A stretch of DNA of 64,000 nucleotides from Poseidonocella sp. HB161398 (GTDB taxonomy: Bacteria > Pseudomonadota > Alphaproteobacteria > Rhodobacterales > Rhodobacteraceae): NCBI RefSeq assembly GCF_005870025.1, contig NZ_VATA01000042.1, forward strand, positions 1 to 64,000, written 5' to 3'. The position numbers and the translations under genes are program-made. Below are positions 1 to 8,556 of the stretch, one piece after another. Each line of letters starts with the position of its first letter. Positions within the stretch are counted from its first letter, which is position 1. The notes under the pieces were generated by a model. The model saw nothing but the letters and a program-made list of their open reading frames with translations. It ran no database searches and had not been told where the DNA came from.

Positions 1-33
1 TCCCTCGACGAGCTGCTGACAAAGATCGCCTGA
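1..33 (+). CDS. 3' end of an upstream gene (partial)
   Basis: Ten codons run to a TGA stop, ending in the residues LDELLTKIA. The frame is open from the window edge and is followed 26 bp later by a strong hairpin terminator, which fits a real gene end. Nothing about function can be read from so short a tail. It could belong to the same transport operon as the ATPase at 280, but the terminator between them argues for separate transcription. Confidence 0.45.
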   Translation, partial: SLDELLTKIA

Positions 34-59
34 GCCCCCGGGGCAAAAGGCAAAGCGCA

Positions 60-87
60 GGGCCCCGCCGGAAACGGCGGGGCCCTT
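60..87 (+). terminator. Intrinsic terminator hairpin
   Basis: A perfect 10-bp stem (GGGCCCCGCC with GGCGGGGCCC) closes a 6-nt loop at 70-75 and is followed by only two T residues. The stem is strong enough for rho-independent termination in a GC-rich genome, although the T-tract is poor. It ends transcription of the gene finishing at 33. Confidence 0.7.
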
Positions 88-279
88 GTGCATTCCGCCG
101 GAGCGCATTCCGCCGGGGGGGGGCGCATGCCCCGGCTGCCGAAGTTTTCGGCAGCGCCGCGCCGCGGCGAGGGCAGGAACCGTGCCGGGCGGGCGCGGCA
201 GCGGGTCCCGCTTGTCGCGCAGGTCCCGGGGTGCTACGGCCAAAACTCTAGCAGTTGCATCAGAATTGACCTTTCCCAC

Positions 280-1377
280 GTGCCCGAGACGACGCCCCGA
301 CTGGAAATCCGCAAGCTGGAACGTGCCTTCCACGGCCATCCCGTTGTCAACAAGGTGTCTCTGGGCATCGAAGCGGGGGAATGCGTCTGCCTGCTGGGCC
401 CGTCGGGCTGCGGCAAGTCGACGACGCTTAGGATGATCGCCGGGGTCGAAGTGCCCGATGGCGGCGAGATCCTGCTCGACGGCCGCGCGGTTTTCGGGCC
501 GGGGGTCTTCGTCGAGCCGGAGAAGCGCTCGATCGGGCTGATGTTCCAGGATTTCGCGCTCTTCCCGCATCTGACCGTGGCCGAGAATGTCGCTTTCGGG
601 CTGAAGGGCAGCAAGCCGGAGAAGCGCGGCCGCGTCACCGAGCTGCTCGCCCGGGTCGACATGGCGGGCTATGACAACGCCTTCCCGCACGAGCTGTCGG
701 GCGGCGAGCAGCAGCGCATCGCGCTGGCGCGCGCGCTGGCGCCGCGGCCCAAGGTGATGCTGATGGACGAGCCCTTCTCGGGGCTCGACAACCGGCTGCG
801 CGACGGCATCCGCGACGACACGCTGGCGCTGCTGAAAGAGGAGGGCACGGCGGTTCTGATGGTCACGCACGAGCCCGAGGAGGCGATGCGCATGGCCGAC
901 CGGATCGTGCTGATGCGCGACGGGCAGATCGTGCAGTCGGGCGCGCCCTACCACATCTACAACAAGCCGGTGGACAAGGCGGCGGCGGCGTTCTTCTCGG
1001 ATATCAACGTGCTGAAGGGCACGGTGCGCGGGGCGACCACGGAAACGCCCTTCGGCTCCTTCTTCGCCCCGGGCGTGCCGGACGGCACCGAGGTGGAGAT
1101 CGTCATCCGCCCGCAGCACCTGAAGATCGATTTCGACCGCGGCGGCAAGGGCCCGGCGCCGACGCCCGAGCATGGCGTCCCGGCCCGCGGCAAGGTGCGC
1201 CGCGCGCGCTATCTGGGCCGCGAGAGCCTGGTCGAGTTCGAGATGGAATTCGACGGTTCGCGGCTTCAGGCGGTGATCCCGGGCGTCTTCCTGCCCGAGG
1301 AGGGCCAGCGGCTCTGGCTGATGATGCGGCGCGACCGCTGCCACGTCTTCCCGGTCGCGGCGCCGCTTTCGGCCTGA
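280..1377 (+). CDS. ABC transporter ATP-binding protein, FbpC-like
   Basis: ATPase subunit of an ABC importer, 365 aa, of the Fe3+/thiamine/spermidine (CUT1-like) branch. Walker A GPSGCGKST is near residues 40-48, the Q-loop near 90, signature LSGGEQQR near 139-146, Walker B VMLMDEP near 159-165, with an H-loop (VTHEPEEA) after that. The C-terminal ~120 residues form a TOBE-type domain. The frame stays open upstream to 88, but the first ~64 codons are low-complexity and the family starts at about VPETTPRLEI, so the GTG at 280 was chosen. No permease or binding-protein gene is adjacent, so the partner subunits are elsewhere or upstream of the window. Iron is the best guess for substrate because of similarity to FbpC, but this is inference. 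Confidence 0.88.
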   Translation: MPETTPRLEIRKLERAFHGHPVVNKVSLGIEAGECVCLLGPSGCGKSTTLRMIAGVEVPDGGEILLDGRAVFGPGVFVEPEKRSIGLMFQDFALFPHLTVAENVAFGLKGSKPEKRGRVTELLARVDMAGYDNAFPHELSGGEQQRIALARALAPRPKVMLMDEPFSGLDNRLRDGIRDDTLALLKEEGTAVLMVTHEPEEAMRMADRIVLMRDGQIVQSGAPYHIYNKPVDKAAAAFFSDINVLKGTVRGATTETPFGSFFAPGVPDGTEVEIVIRPQHLKIDFDRGGKGPAPTPEHGVPARGKVRRARYLGRESLVEFEMEFDGSRLQAVIPGVFLPEEGQRLWLMMRRDRCHVFPVAAPLSA

Positions 1378-1381
1378 GGCC

Positions 1382-2857
1382 TCAGCCCGCCACCAGCGAC
1401 AGCGCCAGGTAGCCCGCCGCCGAAAGCAGCGCGGCCGCGGGCACGGTGACGATCCAGGCGGCGATGATGGTCAGGAAATGCGAGCGCCGCACCAGGCGGC
1501 GGCGGGTGCGCTCCTCGACCGGCAGGCGCTTCTGCGGATCGCGGGCGCGCGACAGCCGCTGCTCGTGCTCCCATTCGCGGTAGAAGCCGACGCCGAAGAC
1601 GCCGCCGATGGTGATATGGGTCGAGCTGACCGGCATGCCTGCCCAGGAGGCGAGGATGACGATGATCCCGGCCGAGAGCGCGATGCAGCTGGCGCGCAGC
1701 GGGTTCAGCCGGGTGATCTCGTCGCCGACGAGCTGCACCAGTTTCGGCCCGAAGAGCAGCAGGCCCGCCGAGATGCCCAGGGCGCCGATCATCGTCACCC
1801 AGAAGGGGAAGGCGACGATCTCGTCGGCATGGCCGACCTCGACCGCATGCACGATCGCGGCCAGCGGGCCGATCGCGTTGGCGACGTCATTGGCGCCATG
1901 GGCGAAGGACAGGATCGCGGCAGAGAAGATCAGCGGCAGGCGGAACAGCGTCTTGAGCGAGCGCTTGCGGTTCTCCAGCCCTTCCGAGGCGCGGTGCACC
2001 GCGGCGCGCGAGCCCGCCCAGGCGGCCGCGCCGGCCAGGGCGCCGCCGCCGATCACCACGGCCGGGGACAGGGAGGCGGGGTAGGCCAGCCCCTTGATGC
2101 CCAGGTAGATGGTGAAGGTCGCCGCCATGGCCGCGATCATGACCGGCACCCAGATGCGGGCGGCGGCGATCTTGTCCTCGCGCTCGACCACGGCGCGGGT
2201 CAGCAGCGCCAGCAGCCCGGCCGAGAGCAGCCCGCCGGCCAGCGGCGACACGACCCAGGTGGCGGCGATGGCGGCCAGGCTCGACCAGTGGATGGCGGCG
2301 ACGCCCGCGGCGGCCAGTCCGGCGCCGATCATCGCGCCCAGCACCGCATGGGTGGTCGAGATCGGCGCGCCGATCCAGGTCGCGATATTCAGCCACAGCG
2401 CCGCGCCGAGCATCGCCGAGAGCATCGCCAGCGTGTAGCTGCGCAGGTCGCCGAAGCCCGGCTGGTCGATGACGCCGCTGGAAATCGTGGTGATGACCTC
2501 GCGCCCGCCGATCAGCGCGCCCGCGCTTTCGCAGACCGCGGCGATGGCGATGGCCCCGCCCATGGTCAGCGCTCGCGCGCCGACCGCCGGGCCCATGTTG
2601 TTGGCGACGTCGTTGGCGCCGATATTGATCGCCATGTAGGCGGCGAAGACCGCTCCGGCGACGACAGCCAGGCTGCCGGCCGAGGAGATCCCGGCCAGCA
2701 GGGCCGCGACGATCGCGGCGGCTGTGACGAAGAGCATGGCGAGCCCGGCGCCGACGAAGGGGCGCACCGCGTAGATGCTGGCCGCCTCGAGCGTCGAGAC
2801 GCGGCCGAGATCGCGGTCCAGCGTCGTCCACTGGGTGTCCCTGTCCTGTCCGGCCAT
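1382..2857 (-). CDS. pit: Inorganic phosphate transporter, PiT family
   Basis: Integral membrane phosphate permease of 491 aa, close to the usual length for bacterial PitA. The two inverted-repeat signatures of the family are both visible: GANDVANNMGPAVGARA in the first half and GANDVANAIGPLAAI in the second, each followed by hydrophobic helices. The protein has roughly ten predicted membrane segments and a basic cytoplasmic loop after the second signature. It converges on the FbpC-like gene with only a 4-bp gap, so the two share a terminator region. The Nudix gene lies 24 bp upstream on the same strand and is probably co-transcribed. PiT carriers take up metal-phosphate complexes in symport with protons. 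Confidence 0.95.
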   Translation of the reverse strand: MAGQDRDTQWTTLDRDLGRVSTLEAASIYAVRPFVGAGLAMLFVTAAAIVAALLAGISSAGSLAVVAGAVFAAYMAINIGANDVANNMGPAVGARALTMGGAIAIAAVCESAGALIGGREVITTISSGVIDQPGFGDLRSYTLAMLSAMLGAALWLNIATWIGAPISTTHAVLGAMIGAGLAAAGVAAIHWSSLAAIAATWVVSPLAGGLLSAGLLALLTRAVVEREDKIAAARIWVPVMIAAMAATFTIYLGIKGLAYPASLSPAVVIGGGALAGAAAWAGSRAAVHRASEGLENRKRSLKTLFRLPLIFSAAILSFAHGANDVANAIGPLAAIVHAVEVGHADEIVAFPFWVTMIGALGISAGLLLFGPKLVQLVGDEITRLNPLRASCIALSAGIIVILASWAGMPVSSTHITIGGVFGVGFYREWEHEQRLSRARDPQKRLPVEERTRRRLVRRSHFLTIIAAWIVTVPAAALLSAAGYLALSLVAG

Positions 2858-2881
2858 GTCTCGGCTCCGGGTGCTTCGGGC

Positions 2882-3379
2882 TCAGCCGCGCGGCGGCGGC
2901 GGGCAGGGCGCCTCGAAGGCGCGCAGCATCTCCTGCAGCCCCTCCTCGTCGACAAGCTGCGCCGCCTCGGCGGGGGCGAACCAGCGCCGCTCGCGCTGGC
3001 CCAGCTCGGGATAGTCCTCGGCCAGCGACTCGAACTGCATCGCGTAGACCGCGACCGAGACCGGCACGGGCAGGCCGCCATCGAGCCGCTTCAGGTAGGA
3101 ATAGTAGCCCGCCAGGACCGGAGCGCCAGGGCGGAACCGCACGCCGGCCTCTTCCCAGGCCTCCTCGGCGGCCGTGCCCGCGGCGTCGAGCCCGCGCTTC
3201 GGCCAGCCCTTCGGCAGGACCCACCGCCGCGTCTCGCGCGACGTCACCATCAGGATCTCGGTCTCCGCGCCGCTGCCGCGATGGCACAGCGCCGCCACCT
3301 GGAAGCGGGGCGGGCGGCGCAGCAGCGGGCCGAGGAAATCATGGATGAGGGCGTGGATCATCTGTTCGGTATCGGACAC
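2882..3379 (-). CDS. Nudix hydrolase, PKGWP subgroup
   Basis: Nudix-fold pyrophosphohydrolase of 165 aa. The Nudix box lies in the stretch beginning PKGWPKRGLDAAG and ending EEAWEEAGV. The glycine and the EExxEE metal-binding core are present, but the first canonical Glu of the box is Leu and the Arg of REUXEE is Glu. Proteins with the PKGWP lead-in form a recognisable alphaproteobacterial subgroup related to diadenosine or diphosphoinositol polyphosphate hydrolases; the substrate is not known here. It sits 24 bp upstream of pit on the same strand, which loosely fits phosphate metabolism. Confidence 0.88.
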   Translation of the reverse strand: MSDTEQMIHALIHDFLGPLLRRPPRFQVAALCHRGSGAETEILMVTSRETRRWVLPKGWPKRGLDAAGTAAEEAWEEAGVRFRPGAPVLAGYYSYLKRLDGGLPVPVSVAVYAMQFESLAEDYPELGQRERRWFAPAEAAQLVDEEGLQEMLRAFEAPCPPPPRG

Positions 3380-3604
3380 TCGTCGTCGAAAAGGGGGAAT
3401 GCGGGGATTCCGGCGTCAATTGGACGTTTGCACTTACGCGCGTCTTGCCGCAGGATCAATGCCGCAGGCGCCCGGAATCCGAAAACGTGTCCGCAGTTGC
3501 GGCGGCATGGCAACAATCCGGGCCTTCCGCGGCCGGTTGGGCCCGCGGCCGGTCGGGCTGTGCAGGCGCTGCCGCTTTGCTAGTCATCCGGCGCCGCAAG
3601 GCAA

Positions 3605-3634
3605 GGCGGTTTTGCCATCCGCGGCGGTTTTGCC
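3605..3634. promoter_or_regulatory. 12-bp direct repeat upstream of tatA
   Basis: GGCGGTTTTGCC occurs twice, at 3605-3616 and 3623-3634, with an 18-bp period. It lies in the 339-bp divergent spacer between the Nudix gene and tatA, about 85 bp ahead of the tatA start. No convincing -35/-10 pair could be fixed in the spacer. The repeat could be an operator or overlap a promoter, since each copy contains a TTGCC-like hexamer. No gene is seen in the rest of the spacer. Confidence 0.3.
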
Positions 3635-3718
3635 CTTCTATCCGGCGCGCGGAGCCTCTACATACGCGATACTGTCCGGGACGCGGGTTCGGCCCGGACC
3701 TGCAGTATGGAGACCAAG

Positions 3719-3931
3719 ATGCTGAACAATATCGGCCCCATGGGCTTGATCCTGATCGCCGTGGTGGTGCTGGTCCTGTTCGGGCGCGGCAAGGTCGCCG
3801 GCCTCATGGGCGAAGTGGGCAAGGGGATCACCTCGTTCAAGCGCGGCATGAAAGAGGGCCAGGACGAGCTGGAGAAGCCGGCCGAGACCAAGGACGTGAC
3901 CCCGAGCGAGACCGCCAAGGACAAGGTGTAA
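3719..3931 (+). CDS. tatA: Twin-arginine translocase subunit TatA
   Basis: Pore-forming subunit of the Tat pathway that exports folded proteins, 70 aa. It shows the standard plan: a short periplasmic N-terminus, one membrane helix ([14 protein letters not shown]), an FGRGK hinge, an amphipathic helix and a charged acidic tail. An in-frame ATG also exists at 3707, but GGAGA at 3709-3713 sits 5 nt before the ATG at 3719, and TatA proteins start close to the membrane helix, so 3719 is preferred. It is first in the tatABC block, with tatB starting 6 bp after its stop. Confidence 0.95.
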   Translation: MLNNIGPMGLILIAVVVLVLFGRGKVAGLMGEVGKGITSFKRGMKEGQDELEKPAETKDVTPSETAKDKV

Positions 3932-3937
3932 GCCTTA

Positions 3938-4411
3938 ATGTTCGACATCGGCTGGACCGAGCTCGTGGTCATCGGCGTGGTGGCCCTGATCGTCGTCGGA
4001 CCGAAGGACCTGCCGGTGATGTTCCGCACCCTGGGGCAGTTCACCGGCAAGGCACGGGCGATGGCGCGGGAATTCACCAGCGCGATGAATGCCGCCGCCG
4101 ACGAGGCGGGGGTGAAGGACGTGGAGAAGAGCCTCCGCGACATCTCCAACCCGCGCGCGGCCGGGATGCGCAAGATGCAGGACGCCGCCGACGCCTTCGA
4201 GAAATGGGATCCGATGGCGGGCCGGGACGGCAAGTCCGGCGGCGACGGCAAGTCCGCCGCGGACGCGCCGAAGGCGCCCGCCGGGCCGTCCTCGCGCGCC
4301 GAAGCCGAGGCGGCGATGGCCGGCAAGGCGGCGACCGGGCCCGCGCCCGCGCCTGCAGCGCCTGAGGCGCCCGCCGCCGGGACCGACAGCCAGCCGGACA
4401 AGAGCGCATGA
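3938..4411 (+). CDS. tatB: Twin-arginine translocase subunit TatB
   Basis: TatB, 157 aa, forms the signal-peptide receptor complex with TatC. The N-terminus [19 protein letters not shown] is the classic TatB membrane helix with its early Glu. It is followed by the GPKDLP hinge, an amphipathic helix and a longer Ala/Pro-rich cytoplasmic tail (about residues 85-155). Lying between tatA and tatC and overlapping the tatC start by 4 nt (ATGA), it is translationally coupled to TatC. Confidence 0.95.
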   Translation: MFDIGWTELVVIGVVALIVVGPKDLPVMFRTLGQFTGKARAMAREFTSAMNAAADEAGVKDVEKSLRDISNPRAAGMRKMQDAADAFEKWDPMAGRDGKSGGDGKSAADAPKAPAGPSSRAEAEAAMAGKAATGPAPAPAAPEAPAAGTDSQPDKSA

Positions 4412-5286
4412 CCGACGACGACATCGACGACAGCTCCGCCCCGCTCATCGAGCATCTTGCCGAGCTCCGGACGCGGCTGATCCGCTCCGTTCTGGCCTTC
4501 GTGATCGCGATGGTGCTGTGCTTCACCGTGGCCGAGCAGCTGCTCGACTTCCTGGTGCAGCCGATCGCCGAGATCCTGCGCGCCCGCGGCGAGGATCCGC
4601 GGCTGATCTTCACCGCCCCGCAGGAGAAGTTCTTCGTGCTGGTGCGGATCTCGGTCGTGGCGGGCTTCGGGCTGAGCTTCCCGGTGATCGCCCACCAGAT
4701 GTGGCGCTTCGTGGCGCCGGGGCTCTACAAGTCCGAGAAATCGGCCTTCATGCCCTTCCTGATCGCCTCGCCGGTGCTGTTCCTCGCGGGGGCCGCGTTT
4801 GCGCAGTACGTGGTCACGCCGATGGCGATGAACTTCTTCATCGGCTTCTCGGACGCGATCCCGGCGCTGGCCAACATGATCGCGGGCAACGGCGATTTCG
4901 AGGCGCCCGCAGGCAGTGCCGCGCAGGAGGAGCTGAAGACCGTCTTCCTCGGCTCGGTGCGCGAGAGCCTAGACCTGTCGCTGAAATTCATCTTCGCCTT
5001 CGGGCTCTGCTTCCAGCTGCCGGTGCTGCTGACGCTGATGGGCAAGGCCGGGATGGTCTCGGCCCGCGGCCTGGCGGACATGCGCAAATACGCGGTGGTC
5101 GGCATCCTGACGCTGGCCGCGCTGGTGACGCCGCCGGACGTGATCACCCAGGTGATCCTGTTCACCGTGGTCTATGCGCTCTACGAGGTGTCGATCTTCC
5201 TCGTCGCCCGCGTCGACCGCGAACGCGAGAAGCGGCTGAAGGCCGAAGGACTATGGGACGAGGAAGTCGATGGACACGGCGTTTGA
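4408..5286 (+). CDS. tatC: Twin-arginine translocase subunit TatC
   Basis: Six-helix core of the Tat receptor, 292 aa. The N-terminal signature [16 protein letters not shown] is visible at residues ~11-26, as is the [18 protein letters not shown] region with the conserved Pro and Phe residues that bind twin-arginine signal peptides. Compared with E. coli TatC (~258 aa) it carries an insertion of about 30 residues in the second periplasmic loop, as other Rhodobacterales proteins appear to do. It overlaps tatB by 4 nt and the DUF815 gene by 17 nt. At least one likely client, the lytic transglycosylase at 52155, is encoded in this window. Confidence 0.96.
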   Translation: MTDDDIDDSSAPLIEHLAELRTRLIRSVLAFVIAMVLCFTVAEQLLDFLVQPIAEILRARGEDPRLIFTAPQEKFFVLVRISVVAGFGLSFPVIAHQMWRFVAPGLYKSEKSAFMPFLIASPVLFLAGAAFAQYVVTPMAMNFFIGFSDAIPALANMIAGNGDFEAPAGSAAQEELKTVFLGSVRESLDLSLKFIFAFGLCFQLPVLLTLMGKAGMVSARGLADMRKYAVVGILTLAALVTPPDVITQVILFTVVYALYEVSIFLVARVDREREKRLKAEGLWDEEVDGHGV

Positions 5287-6121
5287 CCCCGATCCGCTGA
5301 CCCGCATCGCCGAGGCGCTGGAGCGGCTCAGCCCGCCGCCGGGCTCGGTGCCGAATTTCGACGCGGCCGATGCCTTCGTCTGGCAGACCGCGCCGGACCG
5401 GCTGGCGCCGGTGGCGAAGATCAGCCGGATCGATCTCGACCTGCTGGTCGGGATCGAGCGCTCGCGCGATACGCTGCTGGCCAATACGCTGCAATTCGCC
5501 AGGGGCTTCCCGGCCAATAACGCGCTTCTCTGGGGCGCGCGCGGCATGGGGAAATCCTCGCTGGTGAAGGCGGTGCACGGCGCGGTCCTGGCGCAGGGGC
5601 ACGAGGTGAAGCTCGTCGAGATCCAGCGCGAGGACCTGCCGACGATCGGCCGGCTCCTGCATGTGCTGCGCGAGACCGAGACCCGGGTGATCCTGTTCTG
5701 CGACGATCTCAGCTTCAGCCATGACGACCAGCACTACAAGTCGCTCAAGGCGGTGCTCGATGGCGGGATCGAGGGGCGGCCGGACAATGTCATCCTCTAC
5801 GCGACCTCCAACCGCCGCCACCTGATGCCGCGGGACATGATCGAGAACGAGCGCGGCTCGGCGATCAACCCGGCCGAGGCGGTAGAGGAGAAGGTCTCGC
5901 TGTCGGACCGGTTCGGCCTCTGGCTCGGCTTCCACGCCTGCTCCCAGGACGACTACCTGGCGATGATCGAGGGCTACTGCCTGGCCTACGGGCTGGAGAT
6001 CTCCGCCGAGGCGCTGCGCGCCGAGGCGATCGAATGGCAGGCGACCCGCGGTTCGCGCTCGGGCCGGGTGGCCTGGCAGTTCTTCACCGATCTCGCGGGG
6101 CGGAACGGCATCCGCCTCTGA
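5270..6121 (+). CDS. DUF815 family ATP-binding protein
   Basis: AAA-type ATPase of the DUF815 family, 283 aa. Walker A GARGMGKSSLVK is near residues 90-101, a Walker B-like VILFCDDLSF near 140, and a sensor region YATSNRRHLMP follows. The whole protein matches the family from end to end, with a short N-terminal extension. It starts inside tatC (17-nt overlap) and ends at a strong hairpin, so it is the last gene of the tat operon. The biochemical role of DUF815 proteins is not established; a link to Tat export is suggested only by operon position. Confidence 0.9.
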   Translation: MDTAFDPDPLTRIAEALERLSPPPGSVPNFDAADAFVWQTAPDRLAPVAKISRIDLDLLVGIERSRDTLLANTLQFARGFPANNALLWGARGMGKSSLVKAVHGAVLAQGHEVKLVEIQREDLPTIGRLLHVLRETETRVILFCDDLSFSHDDQHYKSLKAVLDGGIEGRPDNVILYATSNRRHLMPRDMIENERGSAINPAEAVEEKVSLSDRFGLWLGFHACSQDDYLAMIEGYCLAYGLEISAEALRAEAIEWQATRGSRSGRVAWQFFTDLAGRNGIRL

Positions 6122-6147
6122 GCGCTGCCGCATTTGCGCCATGAAAG

Positions 6148-6170
6148 GGCCCGGGGATTGCCCCGGGGCC
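6148..6170 (+). terminator. Hairpin terminator after the tat-DUF815 operon
   Basis: GGCCCGGGG pairs with CCCCGGGGCC around a short ATTG loop, 27 bp after the DUF815 stop codon. No T-tract follows, so termination is inferred from stem strength and position. Confidence 0.55.
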
Positions 6171-6227
6171 TCCCTCATGGCGCCATCTGCCGGGGCTAGG
6201 ACGGTGTCATCGCAAGCGAGCGATCAA

Positions 6228-6279
6228 AGGTCCCGGGGCCGAGCACTCATAGCCCCCGCACCGCGGAGCCCCGGGACCT
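6228..6279 (-). terminator. 12-bp inverted repeat downstream of the GST gene
   Basis: AGGTCCCGGGGC at 6228-6239 is exactly complementary to GCCCCGGGACCT at 6268-6279, with a 28-nt spacer. Read on the minus strand it lies 37 bp beyond the glutathione S-transferase stop and is followed by TTTGATC. It is a candidate terminator for that gene, though the loop is long, and a protein-binding palindrome is an alternative. Confidence 0.45.
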
Positions 6280-6315
6280 CAAACCTCTCCAGACATCGCG
6301 AACCGCCCGGACGCC

Positions 6316-6945
6316 TCAGGCCTCTTCCAGCAGCTGCTCCGGCCGGTAGCCTTCCTCCTTCAGCACCCGCGACACGACCGGCCGCGCCAGCATCAGCCGG
6401 AAATGCGCCAGCAGCTTCGGCGGCATCGCAACGCGGGTCTTGGCGGCCCAGAATTCCACGTAGAACAGCACCGGATCGGCGGCCGAATAGCTGCCCGCGG
6501 CATAGCCCTCGGGCGGCAGCACGGTCTCGAGCCAGTCGAAGCCCGCGGCGACGATCCGGCGGCCCATCGCCTGGGTGCCGGGATCGCTGCCGAAGGCCCC
6601 GGCCGAGAAGATCCGCGCGAAGCCCTGGCCGTGGATCGTCGCGGTGACATGCGACATGATCTCGAGCGCGCGGGTCTGCGCGGCGGGGTCCTCGGGCCAG
6701 AAGCGGCGCGAGGCCTGGCCGAGCCAGACGGCGATCGCCAGGAGCTCGGTCATCACGGTGCCGTCGCGGCGCACCAGGACGGGGATCGAGCCCTTGGGGT
6801 TCAGCGCCAGGAAGTCGGGGGTCAAATGGTCGCCGCGGGGCAGGTTCACGACATGCGCCTCGAAGACCTCGCCCATTTCCTCGAGCAGGATGTTGAGCGC
6901 GGTCGTGCACGAGCCCGGCGCCATGTAGAGTTTCATGTTTCCCAT
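6316..6945 (-). CDS. Glutathione S-transferase family protein
   Basis: 209-aa protein with a thioredoxin-like N-terminal domain (KLYMAPGSCTTALNILLEEM) and an all-helical C-terminal domain. The motif NPKGSIPVLV carries the cis-proline typical of GSTs, and TELLAIAVWL matches the glutathione gamma-glutamyl site (E[ST]xAI). The Ser-Cys pair at residues ~12-13 suggests a beta-class-like enzyme. The start at 6945 is backed by an AGGAAAGGA element 6 nt upstream. It is divergent from the SagB-like gene across a 128-bp spacer. Substrates cannot be predicted. Confidence 0.9.
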   Translation of the reverse strand: MGNMKLYMAPGSCTTALNILLEEMGEVFEAHVVNLPRGDHLTPDFLALNPKGSIPVLVRRDGTVMTELLAIAVWLGQASRRFWPEDPAAQTRALEIMSHVTATIHGQGFARIFSAGAFGSDPGTQAMGRRIVAAGFDWLETVLPPEGYAAGSYSAADPVLFYVEFWAAKTRVAMPPKLLAHFRLMLARPVVSRVLKEEGYRPEQLLEEA

Positions 6946-7012
6946 CTGTGGTCCTTTCCTGAGCCAAGGGGCGGCGAACTGCCTGCGCTTTCCGCAAGCG
7001 GCGAAGGGGGAG

Positions 7013-7033
7013 CCCCCGCATCAGGTGCGGGGG
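7013..7033. promoter_or_regulatory. Perfect hairpin in the GST/SagB divergent spacer
   Basis: CCCCCGCA and TGCGGGGG form an 8-bp stem with a 5-nt loop. It lies 40 bp upstream of the SagB-like start, so it would fall in that gene's 5' leader or act as a DNA palindrome. No terminator T-tract follows it on either strand. Function unknown. Confidence 0.3.
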
Positions 7034-7073
7034 ATGGACCGCAGGGCGGCAGCCGTCCTTCCCTCGCCGCACC

Positions 7074-8504
7074 ATGACCGAGACCGATCCCTCCGCCGCG
7101 CTGGCCGCGGTTCTGCGCTATCACGAGGCCAGCAAGCACCGTGCCGCGGGCGTCGCGCCGGGGCCGGGCCCGGTCGACTGGGACGCCCAGCCGGCGCGGG
7201 TGCGGGGCTATCCCGGCTGCTTCCGCCTGCCGCTGGTCGAATCGCGCGTGCCGCCGGGGCCGCCCGGGGCGATGACGCTGGGGCGGATGCTGGCGCTGAG
7301 CCTCGGGGTCACCGGCTGGAAGGTCGAGGGCGACGATGCAAGGCCGGTGCGCGCGGTGCCCTCCTCGGGCGGGCTCTATCCGGTCGAGGCGCATGTCATC
7401 GCGGGCGGGCTGCCGGGGCTGGCCGACGGGATCTGGCACTACGACCCGGAGGCGCACGGGCTGGAGCTGCGCGCCGAGGCGGCGCTGCCGCCGGGGCTGT
7501 GGATCGCGCTCAGTTCGGTGGCGGGGCGCGAGGCCTGGAAATACGGGCTGCGGGCCTTCCGCTACACCCAGCTCGATCTCGGCCATGCGCTCGGCGCGCT
7601 CTGCCTCGGCGCGGCAGCGATGGGCTGGCAGGCCCGGATGCTGCCGCCCGAGGGGCTCGGGGCGCTCCTGCGGCCTGGCGCGGGGGAGGTGCCGGAGGCG
7701 CTCCTGCGGATCGGGCCGGGGCAGGGCGCGCCGGTGGCGGAGGGGGCCGTGTGGCAGGGCGCGCCCGCGGAGCTGGAGCCGGGGCTCTGCGATCCCTGGC
7801 CGGAGCTTGCCGAGGTGCAGGCGGCCACCCTGCGCCCCGCGGCCTGGCCCGCATCGCGCCCGCCGCAGGTCCCGTGGCGGCCGAAGCCGCAGATCCTGCA
7901 GGCAAGGCGCAGCGCCCGCCGCTTCACCGCCCGCGAGCCGGTCCCGGTAGAGAGCCTGGCTCGCATCCTCGGCGCGCTCGATCCCGCCCGCGCGCCCTTC
8001 GGGCTCTGGCCCTTCGCGCCGCGGATCCATGCGGCCGTCGCGGTCCACAAGGTTGCGGGGCTGGCGCCGGGGCTCTTCCTGCTGCCGCGTGGGCCGGGGG
8101 CGCCCGCGCTTGCAGGCGAGGCCGTGCCGGAGATCCCGGGGCTGCTGCGGCTCTCGGAGGGCGATCTGAGGCGCGAGGCGCGGGCGGTTTCCTGCGGGCA
8201 GGGCATCGCCGCGGAGGGCGCGGCCTGCCTGATGCTCCTCGCCGAGACCGCGCCGCTGCGCGACGATCCCTGGCGCTACCGCCAGCTCCACTGGGAGGCG
8301 GGGCTGGCCGGGCAGATGCTGTACTACGCGGCCGCCGCCGAGGGGCTTGGCGCTTCGGGCATCGGCTGCGTGCTCGAGGACGAGGCGGCGGCGCTGGCCG
8401 GGCTGCCGGAGGGCCATGCCGTGCTCTACAACTTCGCCATCGGCCGGGCGCGGCCGGACCCTGCGCTGAGAGACCGCCCCCCGGACCCGCCGTCGCACTG
8501 GTAA
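7074..8504 (+). CDS. SagB-type two-domain nitroreductase-fold protein
   Basis: 476-aa flavoprotein built of two tandem nitroreductase-like halves. The first half has the SagB/ThcOx signature around PSSGGLYPVEAHV (about residues 99-111), the FMN-contact region typical of peptide azoline oxidases. The second half begins RRSARRFTAREPVPVESL, the classic nitroreductase opening. Known SagB proteins oxidise thiazolines and oxazolines made by a YcaO enzyme on precursor peptides. No YcaO, precursor or protease gene is adjacent, and the neighbours (GST, ycjX) are unrelated. Orphan SagB-like proteins like this exist in many alphaproteobacteria with no known role. Confidence 0.82.
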   Translation: MTETDPSAALAAVLRYHEASKHRAAGVAPGPGPVDWDAQPARVRGYPGCFRLPLVESRVPPGPPGAMTLGRMLALSLGVTGWKVEGDDARPVRAVPSSGGLYPVEAHVIAGGLPGLADGIWHYDPEAHGLELRAEAALPPGLWIALSSVAGREAWKYGLRAFRYTQLDLGHALGALCLGAAAMGWQARMLPPEGLGALLRPGAGEVPEALLRIGPGQGAPVAEGAVWQGAPAELEPGLCDPWPELAEVQAATLRPAAWPASRPPQVPWRPKPQILQARRSARRFTAREPVPVESLARILGALDPARAPFGLWPFAPRIHAAVAVHKVAGLAPGLFLLPRGPGAPALAGEAVPEIPGLLRLSEGDLRREARAVSCGQGIAAEGAACLMLLAETAPLRDDPWRYRQLHWEAGLAGQMLYYAAAAEGLGASGIGCVLEDEAAALAGLPEGHAVLYNFAIGRARPDPALRDRPPDPPSHW

Positions 8505-8556
8505 GTGCCCGTTCCGCGGCCTATCTCGGTCACAGGCGGAAGCGAGGACAGCACGG

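Noticed and set aside
88-279. N-terminal extension of the FbpC-like ATPase from the ATG at 88
   Set aside because: The extra 64 residues are Arg/Gly-rich, unlike any ABC ATPase, and the family start coincides with the GTG at 280.
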